Below, in pieces: positions 35,116-44,239 of a stretch of DNA of 64,000 nucleotides (its first letter is position 1; each line of letters begins with the position of its first letter). This DNA is from Bacillus cereus G9842 (lineage in GTDB: Bacteria > Bacillota > Bacilli > Bacillales > Bacillaceae_G). Under the pieces are notes generated by a model, which searched no databases, had not been told where the DNA came from, and worked only from the letters and a program-made list of their open reading frames with translations. The translations under genes and the position numbers were made by a program. The stretch is from assembly GCF_000021305.1 (NCBI RefSeq), contig NC_011772.1, forward strand, positions 4,006,001 through 4,070,000, written 5' to 3'.

Positions 35116-35211
35116 ATGGGTCACGTTGATTGTGGTTTTAGCGGTGGGTTCGCATTACTTGTTGTACTGTTTATTTTACTAATTATTGTAGGAGCAGCTT
35201 GCTTCTGCTAA
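35116..35211 (+). CDS. YjcZ-family sporulation micro-protein, 31 aa
   Basis: A 31-residue peptide, below common length cut-offs. It begins MGHVDCGFSGGFALL, continues as one hydrophobic helix ('VVLFILLIIVGAACFC') and ends. This is the YjcZ/SscA-like pattern found in many copies in Bacillus, several of which are spore components. GGAGG is placed 9 bases before the ATG. A mother-cell-type promoter upstream and a very long hairpin downstream support expression in sporulation. Role unknown beyond the family. Confidence 0.85.
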   Translation: MGHVDCGFSGGFALLVVLFILLIIVGAACFC

Positions 35212-35263
35212 TATGAACAATAACGGCTAGGGGGAAATCTCCTAGTCGTTTATTGTTCATATT
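35211..35263 (+). terminator. Very long hairpin after the yjcZ-like gene
   Basis: ATATGAACAATAA and TTATTGTTCATAT form a 13-bp outer stem, and CGGCTAGG/CCTAGTCG an inner 8-bp stem with one G-T pair. No T run follows directly. It may stabilise the small mRNA as well as terminate. Confidence 0.65.
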
Positions 35264-35310
35264 TCTATGATACACTTATATGTATAACCGTTAGATAGGG
35301 GCGAGAAAAC

Positions 35311-35815
35311 ATGTATCCTACCGAATACATACAATTTTTAATTCATTTCCAAGGAGATTACGACTATTTTGAATGCCACGAAATACTAGAAGAGTACTGG
35401 AAGACAAAACCACGAGGAAATCGTGATCATTACTTAGTTGGTCTCATTCAAATTGCAGTTTCTTTATACCACCAAAGACGTGATAACTGGAATGGTTCTA
35501 CAAAAATGATGAAAAGCGCAATCACAATTTTAGAAAAAAGCGGTGTGTCTTTACAACGTTTAGGAATTAATCAAGTACAACTTCTTTCCTTGCTCAATGA
35601 AAGATTGCAATCTATCCATAAAAAAGAACGTTTTGTACCTTTATTTTTACCCTTATCAGATCCATCGTTAGAGAAGCAGTGCACAGAGTTATGTCAAAAA
35701 CAAAACCTCCCTTGGAAAGATTTGAATGCTATCCCAAGTGAATATATTATAAACAAGCATACTATGCGTGATCGCACAGAAGTCATTACTGAACGAAATG
35801 AACAATTACAAAAAA

Positions 35816-35829
<14 letters not shown>
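35311..35829 (+). CDS. ypuF: DUF309 family protein (YpuF-like)
   Basis: 172 residues. The N-terminal DUF309 motif is present as 'GDYDYFECHEILEEYWK', followed by 'LVGLIQIAVSLYHQRRDNWNG'. The conserved His-Glu and Gln pattern suggests a helical bundle, but no activity is known. In B. subtilis ypuF also lies between ribT and scpA, supporting orthology. The C-terminal 50 residues are polar and basic. An ATG with AGGGGCGAG upstream starts it. Confidence 0.85.
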
Positions 35830-36680
<851 letters not shown>

Positions 36681-37118
36681 TTATTCTTCCCAAACTTTAA
36701 CTTCTTTCATTACATCGCCTTGACGCATTTTTAATACTGTTTCAATACCGCTTGTTGCTTTACCAAATACAGTATGAACGCCATCTAAATGTGGCTGTGG
36801 CTCATGAACAACAAAGAATTGGCTACCGCCTGTGTTACGGCCAGCATGAGCCATAGAAAGTGATCCGACAAGGTGTCTATGAGGGTTTCCATCAGTTTCA
36901 CATGGAATAGAGTAACCTGGGCCACCTGCACCTGTACCTGTTGGGTCTCCACCTTGGCTTACGAAGCCAGGAATAACACGGTGGAATGTAACACCATCAT
37001 AAAATCCTTGCTCTGCTAATTTTTTAAAGTTTTCTACTGTTTTCGGTGCTTCTTCTGGGAAAAATTCCAAGTCGATTTTTTCACCGTTTTCCATTAATAT
37101 GTATCCTAAAGTTTTCAT
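36681..37118 (-). CDS. ppiB: Peptidyl-prolyl cis-trans isomerase B (cyclophilin)
   Basis: Cytosolic cyclophilin of 145 residues that speeds proline isomerisation. The catalytic Arg and hydrophobic pocket are in '[18 protein letters not shown]', the conserved '[17 protein letters not shown]' follows, and '[11 protein letters not shown]' replaces the Trp of cyclosporin-sensitive forms with His. Clear AAAGGAG site. Monocistronic. Confidence 0.96.
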   Translation of the reverse strand: MKTLGYILMENGEKIDLEFFPEEAPKTVENFKKLAEQGFYDGVTFHRVIPGFVSQGGDPTGTGAGGPGYSIPCETDGNPHRHLVGSLSMAHAGRNTGGSQFFVVHEPQPHLDGVHTVFGKATSGIETVLKMRQGDVMKEVKVWEE

Positions 37119-37230
37119 ATGTATATGTCTCCTTTCAACTATCTCAGCACTATATTACCACATTCATGACTAGAAACAAAAAGAATCCGACAATCTAGAT
37201 ACTTCTTTTTTGAAATGTGGAAAAAGCTAG

Positions 37231-37258
37231 GTGACAAATAAGAAATATATACTATAAT
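37231..37258 (+). promoter_or_regulatory. Promoter of ypuA
   Basis: GTGACA and TATAAT are 16 bases apart, about 48 bases before the GTG start. Confidence 0.6.
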
Positions 37259-37305
37259 AACTTTGTTGCCCGAAAATTTTAGAAAGAGAAAGGGAGCGAT
37301 TTTTC

Positions 37306-38172
37306 GTGAGAACGAAATTATTAGCTCTGCTATTAGCTGTAACGGTATTTATGATGCCAACAGCTTCATTTGCAGACATCATCGAGGGAGAATCAATTGT
37401 TACACTAGGAGAGAACTTATCCGAACAACAAAAACAAGATCTGTTAAAAGAAATGAAAGCACCGAAAGATGCTACAATTATTACTGTATCTAATGCGGAA
37501 GAACATAAATTTCTAGAAGGCATTGTTCCAAAAGCACAAATTGGTACGAGAGCAATTTCTTCTTCTATGATTACATACACTAAACCAGGATCTGGTCTTA
37601 TTGTACGATCAAAGAACATTAACTGGGTAACAGATGCAATGTACACTAACGCTTTGATTACAGCAGGTGTAAAAGATGCAGAAATTCAAATTAACGCACC
37701 TTTTAAAGTTTCAGGAACTGCAGCTTTAACTGGATTAATGAAAGCATATGAAACTGCGTCCAATAAACAAATTCCTGAAGAAGTTAAAAAAGTAGCGAAT
37801 GAAGAAATGGTACAAACAGCCCAGCTTGGTGATAAAATTGGTGAAGAAAAAGCAGTTCAACTTGTTGCAAAAATTAAAGAAGAAATTGCAAAAGAACAGC
37901 CAAAAACAACAGAAGATTTACGTTCATTAATTAAAAAAATTGCTGATCAATTAGGCATTACATTAACAGATGAACAGTTAGATAACTTAGTATCGTTATT
38001 TGATAAAATGAAAAATCTTAATATCGATTGGAATCAAGTTGGTAGTCAATTAAACAAAGCAAAAGAACACGTTTCTGCCTTTTTAGGATCTGAAGAAGGA
38101 CAAAGTTTTCTAGATAAAGTGAAAGATTTCTTCTCAAGTATCATTGATTTTGTTAAATCTTTATTCAAGTAA
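37306..38172 (+). CDS. ypuA: DUF1002 secreted protein (YpuA-like)
   Basis: 288 residues with a signal peptide (about 1-23, ending 'PTASFA'). The DUF1002 region has 'GESIVTLGENLSEQQKQDLL' and 'DAEIQINAPFKVSGTAALTGLM'. The C-terminal half is helical and Lys/Glu-rich and ends in a hydrophobic helix. In B. subtilis ypuA is near ppiB and belongs to the cell-envelope-stress (sigma-M) regulon; the same could hold here but is not shown by the promoter. GTG start with AAAGGGAG 9 bases before it. Confidence 0.88.
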   Translation: MRTKLLALLLAVTVFMMPTASFADIIEGESIVTLGENLSEQQKQDLLKEMKAPKDATIITVSNAEEHKFLEGIVPKAQIGTRAISSSMITYTKPGSGLIVRSKNINWVTDAMYTNALITAGVKDAEIQINAPFKVSGTAALTGLMKAYETASNKQIPEEVKKVANEEMVQTAQLGDKIGEEKAVQLVAKIKEEIAKEQPKTTEDLRSLIKKIADQLGITLTDEQLDNLVSLFDKMKNLNIDWNQVGSQLNKAKEHVSAFLGSEEGQSFLDKVKDFFSSIIDFVKSLFK

Positions 38173-38175
38173 AAA

Positions 38176-38207
38176 AGAAGCCCGCCAGTGACGGGCTTCT
38201 TTTTTAT
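38176..38207. terminator. Bidirectional terminator
   Basis: AGAAGCCCG and CGGGCTTCT pair around a short loop, with A and T runs on the two sides. Confidence 0.9.
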
Positions 38208-38989
38208 ACAAGTAACGGTAATTTCATAACAGCCTCTTCAACCGAACGCACTATATGATTTGCTTTCTCCTTTACATATGGATGGGCATGATGAAGAGTA
38301 AATGAATGCGGGGTTACTTCAAACATAGAAATATCATTGAAAGAATCTCCAATACAAGCAACTTCATTTGCTTCAATTTGCAAATGGTCCATTAGTCGCT
38401 TTAGAGCACTACCCTTACTCACGCCTCTTGGCATAATATCAACATAGCGTTTACCTGATATAAAAACTTCCGCTTCGCCTTGAAACGTATCTCGTAGCTC
38501 TTGATCTAACGTCACAATTTTCTCTTCTTCTCCAAAAACAAACAATTTTGCAGGGTGCACAGTCTTACCAAACTCTTCTTCTAACGCTTCAATTTCAGCG
38601 ATATGCACACCCATATACGCTTCAAAATTATGGTGTTGTTCATTTTTCCTTTTTGTATATCGCTGCTCATTTGCACAAACAATATCCGCTAGTCCTTTTT
38701 TATGTATATATCGATATATTTCCTGGGCAACCGTATTTTCAAAACTCGATTCATGGAATAAATCCCCATCCGGAAGTAACATTGTCGCTCCATTTAAGCC
38801 TGTTGTGTAATATGGGAATGAAAACCTTTTTACAACTTCATCAATTCTATGTGTAAAGCGGCCAGAGGCAAAACAAATATTTGTCCCTTTCTCAGCTAAC
38901 CAACACAGCGCACGTTCATCTTCTTTTTGCATATGATTCACATCGTAAACGAGCGTGTCATCTAAATCACTTACAAATAATTTAATCAT
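38204..38989 (-). CDS. Cof-type HAD-IIB phosphatase, second copy
   Basis: 261-residue HAD phosphatase. Motif I 'VSDLDDTLVYD', motif II 'CFASGRFTHR', motif III 'GVSKGSALKRLM', motif IV 'CIGDSFNDISMF'. The second Asp of motif I is followed by Asp rather than Gly ('DLDDT'), which still keeps the catalytic pair. Related to the copy near 29 kb. ATG at 38989 lies 4-5 bases after GGAAGAGG; an ATG 24 bases earlier lacks a site. Confidence 0.88.
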   Translation of the reverse strand: MIKLFVSDLDDTLVYDVNHMQKEDERALCWLAEKGTNICFASGRFTHRIDEVVKRFSFPYYTTGLNGATMLLPDGDLFHESSFENTVAQEIYRYIHKKGLADIVCANEQRYTKRKNEQHHNFEAYMGVHIAEIEALEEEFGKTVHPAKLFVFGEEEKIVTLDQELRDTFQGEAEVFISGKRYVDIMPRGVSKGSALKRLMDHLQIEANEVACIGDSFNDISMFEVTPHSFTLHHAHPYVKEKANHIVRSVEEAVMKLPLLV

Positions 38990-39079
38990 GTCCTCTTCCC
39001 CTTCCATACACAATATCTACTCTAAGTGTACACAAAAAATGTGTGATTTTTGTTAAAAAACAATAAATTTTTGCTAAAA

Positions 39080-39113
39080 AAAATAAACGGGTGTATAATC
39101 CCGTTTATTTTTG
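39080..39113 (-). terminator. Terminator of the spoVA operon
   Basis: AAATAAACGGG and CCCGTTTATTT form an 11-bp stem with an 8-base loop and eight T on the minus strand. It overlaps the spoVAF stop. Confidence 0.9.
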
Positions 39114-40577
39114 TCTTTTTACATTTTGAGGTCTTACAATACTTGGTCGTACTTTTAAACTAGACATTGTTGGACGGAGTAAAATTTTTGTTAACGCGCC
39201 CCAATCAAATGGTAAAAACGGCCATAAATAAGGTGTTTGTAAACTTTTTATAGACGTTAAAAATAAAATTAATATCGTCATACCAATTACAAATCCCATC
39301 TCATGGAAGAGACCTGTTAAAATAATAACAAACAATTTCCCAACCTTATTCCCTAATCCTAATTCATAACTCGGTGTTGCATATGCACCAATCATCGAAA
39401 CCGCTACATACAAAATTACTTCTGGCACAAACAAACCTACATCAATTGCAATTTGACCAATTAATATAGCGGAAATCAACCCTGCTGCAGACGATAACGG
39501 CGTTGGAGTATGAATGGCTGCCATCCTTAAAAACTCAAGTCCGACCTCTGCCATTAACACCTGTAATAAAATTGGTAAATGCGTCATCTTAGTCGGTCCA
39601 ATAAAAGCAAGATTTGCTGGCAAAAGAGTTGGATCAAATACAAACACTAGCCAAAATGGTAATAAAAATAACGAGAATATAACACCTAAAAAGCGCACCC
39701 AGCGTAAAAATGTACCGACAGCTGGATTTTGTCTAAATTCTTCCGCATGCTGTAAATGATGAAAATATGTTGTCGGTGTAATCATAGCACTTGGTGATGT
39801 GTCAACGAGCACTAACACATGCCCTTCTAGTAGATGATTTGCTGCTACATCTGGCCTTTCTGTATATCGAATAAGTGGGAATGGGTTATAGCTTTGCTTT
39901 ACAACAAATTCTTCTACTGTTTTATCCGCCATCGTAATTCCATCTACATCGATGTTATTTAATTCTTGTTTTATAATCTTTACTAAGTCTGGATTTGCAA
40001 CATCTTGAACGTATGTAATACAAATATCCGTTTGTGATCTATCTCCTACTCGAATAATTTCATTTCGAAGACGTGGATCTCGAATTCTTCTACGAATTAA
40101 TGCTGTATTTACAACGATATTTTCAACAAACCCATCCCTCGCACCGCGTACTACCTTTTCGGTATCTGGTTCTGTCGGTGTTCGCCCTGGATAACTACGA
40201 ACATCGATCGCGAACGCTTCCGTTTCACCTTCCACAAATATCACAATGAGTCCTGATAATACTTGGAGCATTACCTCATCCATCGTTTTCACTTTGCTTA
40301 CTTGTTGATGGATTAAGCGATTCTCTAAAAGCTTCACTGTATCTTCTTCTACATCCCTTATCTCATTTGTATCCACCGCTTCTTCTAAAATAGGGATAAT
40401 ATAATTTGTATCACAAAGTCCGTTTACAAATAACACACCAATTTCTTTATTCAAAATTTGAAATTTACGAATGCCAACATCGTATGTAACGCCTAGTCCA
40501 ACTGTCTGCTTTAAATAATTTTCATTGTCACTTATGAAAGTTGATATAGGGATATCCACCTTTTTAGGCTTCGTCAT
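39105..40577 (-). CDS. spoVAF: Stage V sporulation protein AF
   Basis: 490-residue membrane protein of the GerA-subunit-like family. A soluble N-terminal half ('[26 protein letters not shown]' region) is followed by about five membrane helices in the C-terminal 200 residues, matching germinant-receptor A subunits. In B. subtilis SpoVAF acts with FigP/YqhR-like partners at the spore membrane to amplify germination. The ATG at 40577 follows AAAGGAG by 8 bases. It overlaps the end of spoVAEa by 14 bases. Last gene of the operon. Confidence 0.95.
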   Translation of the reverse strand: MTKPKKVDIPISTFISDNENYLKQTVGLGVTYDVGIRKFQILNKEIGVLFVNGLCDTNYIIPILEEAVDTNEIRDVEEDTVKLLENRLIHQQVSKVKTMDEVMLQVLSGLIVIFVEGETEAFAIDVRSYPGRTPTEPDTEKVVRGARDGFVENIVVNTALIRRRIRDPRLRNEIIRVGDRSQTDICITYVQDVANPDLVKIIKQELNNIDVDGITMADKTVEEFVVKQSYNPFPLIRYTERPDVAANHLLEGHVLVLVDTSPSAMITPTTYFHHLQHAEEFRQNPAVGTFLRWVRFLGVIFSLFLLPFWLVFVFDPTLLPANLAFIGPTKMTHLPILLQVLMAEVGLEFLRMAAIHTPTPLSSAAGLISAILIGQIAIDVGLFVPEVILYVAVSMIGAYATPSYELGLGNKVGKLFVIILTGLFHEMGFVIGMTILILFLTSIKSLQTPYLWPFLPFDWGALTKILLRPTMSSLKVRPSIVRPQNVKRQK

Positions 40578-41133
40578 AAAAACCACTCCTTTCCAAAATT
40601 AATTGAATCGCTTTTCTAGTAATAGGTGACCCTCTCTCCCATTCATCATTCCCGCACATTTTACCAATATCACCAACTCCAACAATGACAGGAACATTTA
40701 AATCGTCTAAGCAATATATTGTATCTCCACTAATCCTGCCAATTTCACCATCTGGAAGTCCAAATTTATCAACACCGTATTCGGTTAAATTCCCATTCCG
40801 ATCTACACTTACATCTACACGTGCCCATTCCCAATGATGCGTATTAGACGCTACTGCTAAAATTCCGAGCACATCAATTTGTTTATGGGTAGCCACATAT
40901 TTTAAAGCCTTCTCACCAGATCCTTCTCCAATAAATCCACTGTCATCAAACATGACAAATACAGGGTCATATGGCGTTTGCATAATAAGCTCAACAACTT
41001 TTTTCCCTGTCAATTTGGTTGGATTACTTTGTGATGCTGAAATACACCTTCCCCCAAATTCCTTTGTTAAAAGCTCAATTGTCCGCTTTGCATATTCATC
41101 TCCATCTGTGACCAAAACAACCCTTCGTCTCAT
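40564..41133 (-). CDS. spoVAEa: Stage V sporulation protein AE, soluble subunit
   Basis: 189-residue soluble protein. It begins '[21 protein letters not shown]', has '[15 protein letters not shown]' in the middle and ends '[24 protein letters not shown]'. These match SpoVAEa of Bacillus as I recall. It has no membrane segment; in B. subtilis it lies on the outside of the inner spore membrane complex or is dispensable. Starts 5 bases after spoVAEb. Confidence 0.93.
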   Translation of the reverse strand: MRRRVVLVTDGDEYAKRTIELLTKEFGGRCISASQSNPTKLTGKKVVELIMQTPYDPVFVMFDDSGFIGEGSGEKALKYVATHKQIDVLGILAVASNTHHWEWARVDVSVDRNGNLTEYGVDKFGLPDGEIGRISGDTIYCLDDLNVPVIVGVGDIGKMCGNDEWERGSPITRKAIQLILERSGFYDEA

Positions 41134-41138
41134 TTGAT

Positions 41139-41489
41139 TTATCCTTTCGGTTTACATATAAGTGCTATAAAAAACGAAAACAATATCGCTGCGGAAATGC
41201 CCGCAGACGTTAAACTAAACATGCCAATACCAATTCCTAAATATCCATGTTTTTCTGCTGCATGCATTGCTCCGTGCAATAGTGAATGTCCAAAACTTGT
41301 AATAGGGACTGTTGCTCCAGCACCTGCAAACTTTATTAGTTTATCGTACAATCCAAATCCATCTAAAATTGCTCCGATGACTACAAAAGTTGCCATTAAA
41401 TGAGCTGGTGTTAACTTTGCGAAATCTAACAATAGTTGCCCAATTACACAAATAGCTCCACCTACAAGAAATGCATATATAAAATCCAC
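41139..41489 (-). CDS. spoVAEb: Stage V sporulation protein AEb (membrane channel subunit)
   Basis: 116-residue protein with four hydrophobic segments, related to SpoVAC. Blocks '[17 protein letters not shown]' and '[27 protein letters not shown]' parallel those of SpoVAC. Part of the inner-membrane channel for dipicolinic acid in the forespore and on germination. Starts 3 bases after spoVAD. Confidence 0.95.
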   Translation of the reverse strand: MDFIYAFLVGGAICVIGQLLLDFAKLTPAHLMATFVVIGAILDGFGLYDKLIKFAGAGATVPITSFGHSLLHGAMHAAEKHGYLGIGIGMFSLTSAGISAAILFSFFIALICKPKG

Positions 41490-41492
41490 AAT

Positions 41493-42509
41493 TCACTCTC
41501 CTTTAACTCTTTCAAATACGACACCATGTGCAATTGTTGGAATCGTTTCTTTCTGTTGCATCATCATCGGGCTTAATAATGCGCCAGTGGCAACGACAAA
41601 AATTCGTTGTAAATTCCCTTTTTGCATCTCGTGTAATAAATGGCCATATGTGACAACTGCTGAACAAGCGCAACCACTACCACCTGCAAACACTTCTTCT
41701 TGACTTGATTCATAAATCATCAATCCGCAATCATTGTATATATGCCCAAGATCGTAACCTTCCTCAAGTAAAAGTTGTTTTGCAATCGGCGTCCCAACAG
41801 CTGATAAATCACCCGTAACAATTAAATCATAATCATCGGCACTTCTTCTTAAATCTTCAAAATGCTGTTGAATTGTATGAGCTGCTGCTGGAGCCATCGC
41901 TGCCCCCATATCCAAAGGATTTGTGATTCCTAAATCTTGCACTTTTCCGATTGTAGCCGCCGTAATTTTAATCGCACTTTTTTCATTGCTAATTAATATA
42001 GATCCTGCACCAGTCACAGTTGAATTTGCTGTCCCTGGCTTTTGCCCACCATACTCTGTTGGATAGCGAAATTGTCTTTCAGCCGTTGCATTATGACTAC
42101 TTACTGTAGCTAAGACACGATTTGCAAATCCACCGTCTATAAAAGCTGAGCCAACTGCTAAAGTCTCCATAGACGTCGCACAAGCGCTAAACATTCCTAA
42201 AAAAGGAATGCCCCACTTACGCGCAACATAATTTGCTGTCACTGTTTGATTTAATAAATCTCCCGCTAAAAAGAAATCAATTTGCGATGTTTTTATATTC
42301 CCTTTTTGCACTGCTTGTTGAATTGAGTCTGACATTAATCTTCGTTCGGCGAGCTCCCAATTTTCCTCTCCACAATGCAAGTCATCGTATGAAATATCAA
42401 AATCTTTTCCAAGAGGGCCCTCAGCTTCTTTCGGACCGACAGCAGTACCCGTTGCATTCACATATATATCATTTTGAAATACCCACGTTTGTTTTCCGGT
42501 CAACCTCAT
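41493..42509 (-). CDS. spoVAD: Stage V sporulation protein AD
   Basis: 338-residue thiolase-fold protein that binds dipicolinic acid on the inner spore membrane. The fold is seen in 'FFLAGDLLNQTVTANYVARKWG', 'FSACATSMETLAVG' and 'GSGCACSAVVTYG'. The Cys in FSACATS is retained though the family has no thiolase activity. Starts 13 bases after spoVAC. Normal length. Confidence 0.96.
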   Translation of the reverse strand: MRLTGKQTWVFQNDIYVNATGTAVGPKEAEGPLGKDFDISYDDLHCGEENWELAERRLMSDSIQQAVQKGNIKTSQIDFFLAGDLLNQTVTANYVARKWGIPFLGMFSACATSMETLAVGSAFIDGGFANRVLATVSSHNATAERQFRYPTEYGGQKPGTANSTVTGAGSILISNEKSAIKITAATIGKVQDLGITNPLDMGAAMAPAAAHTIQQHFEDLRRSADDYDLIVTGDLSAVGTPIAKQLLLEEGYDLGHIYNDCGLMIYESSQEEVFAGGSGCACSAVVTYGHLLHEMQKGNLQRIFVVATGALLSPMMMQQKETIPTIAHGVVFERVKGE

Positions 42510-42522
42510 ACTAGCCCCTCCT

Positions 42523-42981
42523 TTAAGACATAAAAACTTTAAAGGTATACCTTATTAACCCAATGATATATGCACCAACAACCCCAAATACAATTACACT
42601 TCCTGCCAGTTTAAACATATTTGTAGCAATCCCTAGAACAATCCCTTCACTCTTATGCTCTAAGGCAGCGCTCGCCATAGAATTTGCAAATCCTGTCACC
42701 GGCACCGCTGATCCTGCTCCAGCAAATTGACCGATTTTATCATATACACCACATCCTGTTAAAATCGCGGATAATAAAACAAGCGTTGCAACAGTTGGGT
42801 TTCCTGCCTCTTGTTCACTGAAGTGAAAATAATGTATATAAAATTTCATCAATACTTCTCCAACTGTACAAATGAGTCCACCTACAAGAAATGCTTTGAT
42901 ACAATTTAGTAAATAGTTTGGCTTTGGATGATACTCCTTCACTTTATTTATGTAATCATCCTTCAATTTCTGACTTGTCAT
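42523..42981 (-). CDS. spoVAC: Stage V sporulation protein AC
   Basis: 152-residue membrane protein with four segments. 'NYLLNCIKAFLVGGLICTVGEV' and 'AGAGSAVPVTGFANSMASAALEHKSEG' are the SpoVAC blocks shared with SpoVAEb. In B. subtilis it behaves as a mechanosensitive DPA channel. Starts 14 bases after spoVAB. Confidence 0.96.
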   Translation of the reverse strand: MTSQKLKDDYINKVKEYHPKPNYLLNCIKAFLVGGLICTVGEVLMKFYIHYFHFSEQEAGNPTVATLVLLSAILTGCGVYDKIGQFAGAGSAVPVTGFANSMASAALEHKSEGIVLGIATNMFKLAGSVIVFGVVGAYIIGLIRYTFKVFMS

Positions 42982-42995
42982 TTATATACTGCCTC

Positions 42996-43418
42996 CTACT
43001 TTACGAAATAAATCCAGTGAAACAACGATCCTATTACTTTCCCAAGTACAATAGCAATGAGTAAAACAACAATCTTCCCCTCTACCCCTACTCGTTTCGC
43101 TAAAATAGGTAGAACATTTAACACCTCTGTTAATGCCGCAGCAAGCATTCCAATGAACGTGCCACAAAATATCCCTAATATAACGAGCCAATATTGCGAT
43201 GTTTGAAATGTAATGTTTTTCAAACTACACCAAGCCCCTGTTAAAGTACCTGCAATGACTGCCCACTCAAAATATTGAATATGCTTTCCACTTCTCGTTA
43301 ATTGAGCTAAACGGGGGATTATACCAAGTACAGCTAAAAATGCGACATACCCGCTACCTACCGCAATCCCTCCAGCTAAACCAATTAAAATAACAAATCC
43401 AGACTCAATCATCGGCAA
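42996..43418 (-). CDS. spoVAB: Stage V sporulation protein AB
   Basis: 140-residue membrane protein with about five hydrophobic segments ('GFVILIGLAGGIAVGSGYVAF' at the start). Required with the other SpoVA proteins for DPA uptake into the forespore. Overlaps the last 14 bases of spoVAA, so they are coupled. Confidence 0.94.
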   Translation of the reverse strand: MPMIESGFVILIGLAGGIAVGSGYVAFLAVLGIIPRLAQLTRSGKHIQYFEWAVIAGTLTGAWCSLKNITFQTSQYWLVILGIFCGTFIGMLAAALTEVLNVLPILAKRVGVEGKIVVLLIAIVLGKVIGSLFHWIYFVK

Positions 43419-44025
43419 GTTGTTTCATATTATCCTTGTTTTCATTAACGATTACATATTGATCAAGCGACTGTTGGTATTGAAACATCTCAACTTCTAG
43501 CGGACTTGGCTCTTCATTAATTCGCTTTTGAAATACATGATTAAAGAATAAAACCATCCCTAAGCCAAGACCTAAAGAATAAGGAATTTGAAATAAAAGT
43601 GGTTGCGCATTAAATTCTCCAGTAATCATGTAATATAACCGTTGATGTACTTGTTGCATACTTACATCTTCATGGAAATAAATGATCGCAAGGGCCGCTC
43701 CAATGAAAAGTAACAGCCATACAAGCCCGAAAAAAACTGGATGCGCCTTCTTTTTTTCGTATATAATTTCAACAAGAGTTTGTCCAGAACCGAGTAAATT
43801 AATTTGTACATGAGATGCTTTCTGTTGAATAATCTCAATTACTTTCATAACATCAATTACAACATGCGTCTTATCATGCGCTGTTATTTTGTAAACTATC
43901 TCATTTTGTAACAACTCAACTACAGAAGAATCTCCGGCAAGTTGAGCAACATCGCCCAGCTTTACTTCATAAGTAGGAGAAACTTTTAAACGATTGCGCA
44001 TTTTAATATAAATCGTTTGTTCCAA
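43405..44025 (-). CDS. spoVAA: Stage V sporulation protein AA
   Basis: 206 residues: a soluble N-terminal half (about 1-95) and two membrane helices (about 98-116 and 140-165). 'IYIKMRNRLKVSPTYEVKLGDVA' begins it, typical of SpoVAA. TTG start with AGGGGTG 8 bases before; an ATG a few bases upstream is out of frame. First gene of the seven-gene spoVA operon. Confidence 0.94.
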   Translation of the reverse strand: MEQTIYIKMRNRLKVSPTYEVKLGDVAQLAGDSSVVELLQNEIVYKITAHDKTHVVIDVMKVIEIIQQKASHVQINLLGSGQTLVEIIYEKKKAHPVFFGLVWLLLFIGAALAIIYFHEDVSMQQVHQRLYYMITGEFNAQPLLFQIPYSLGLGLGMVLFFNHVFQKRINEEPSPLEVEMFQYQQSLDQYVIVNENKDNMKQLADD

Positions 44026-44059
44026 CTTTCATTCACCCCTTCACTCTTCCTCGTAGTTG

Positions 44060-44090
44060 TAGTATGGTTATTGAATTTTTTTCTAATACA
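44060..44090 (-). promoter_or_regulatory. Sigma-G-type promoter of the spoVA operon
   Basis: On the minus strand CATACTA (44060-44066) is a near-ideal forespore -10, with TGTATT (44085-44090) 18 bases upstream. It lies about 40 bases before spoVAA. Sigma-G control is established for B. subtilis spoVA. Confidence 0.75.
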
Positions 44091-44101
44091 ATTTTTTCAT
44101 A

Positions 44102-44138
44102 AAAAAACATCTGCACCATTTTGGTGCAGATGTTTTTT
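44102..44138. terminator. Bidirectional terminator (transporter side / spoVA)
   Basis: AAACATCTGCACC and GGTGCAGATGTTT form a 13-bp stem with a 5-base loop and T runs on both strands. It ends the transporter-metS transcript on the minus strand. Confidence 0.9.
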
Positions 44139-44140
44139 AC

Positions 44141-44239
44141 TTATGCCTTTTTCTTAAATAAGTTTGCAATACTTAATGCAAGCCCTCCCCAAATGACTAC
44201 GATTCCAATAACCATCATCATAATCGCTGATCCACTCAT
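44141..44239 (-). CDS. MetS-like small subunit of an NSS transporter, 32 aa
   Basis: A 32-residue one-helix protein: MSGSAIMMMVIGIVVIWGG then 'LALSIANLFKKKA'. This is the pattern of the methionine/alanine importer small subunit (MetS). Its ATG overlaps the stop of the transporter gene (TAATG), so the two are coupled, as in Corynebacterium metPS. It ends 3 bases before the terminator. Too short for most gene finders. Confidence 0.88.
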   Translation of the reverse strand: MSGSAIMMMVIGIVVIWGGLALSIANLFKKKA

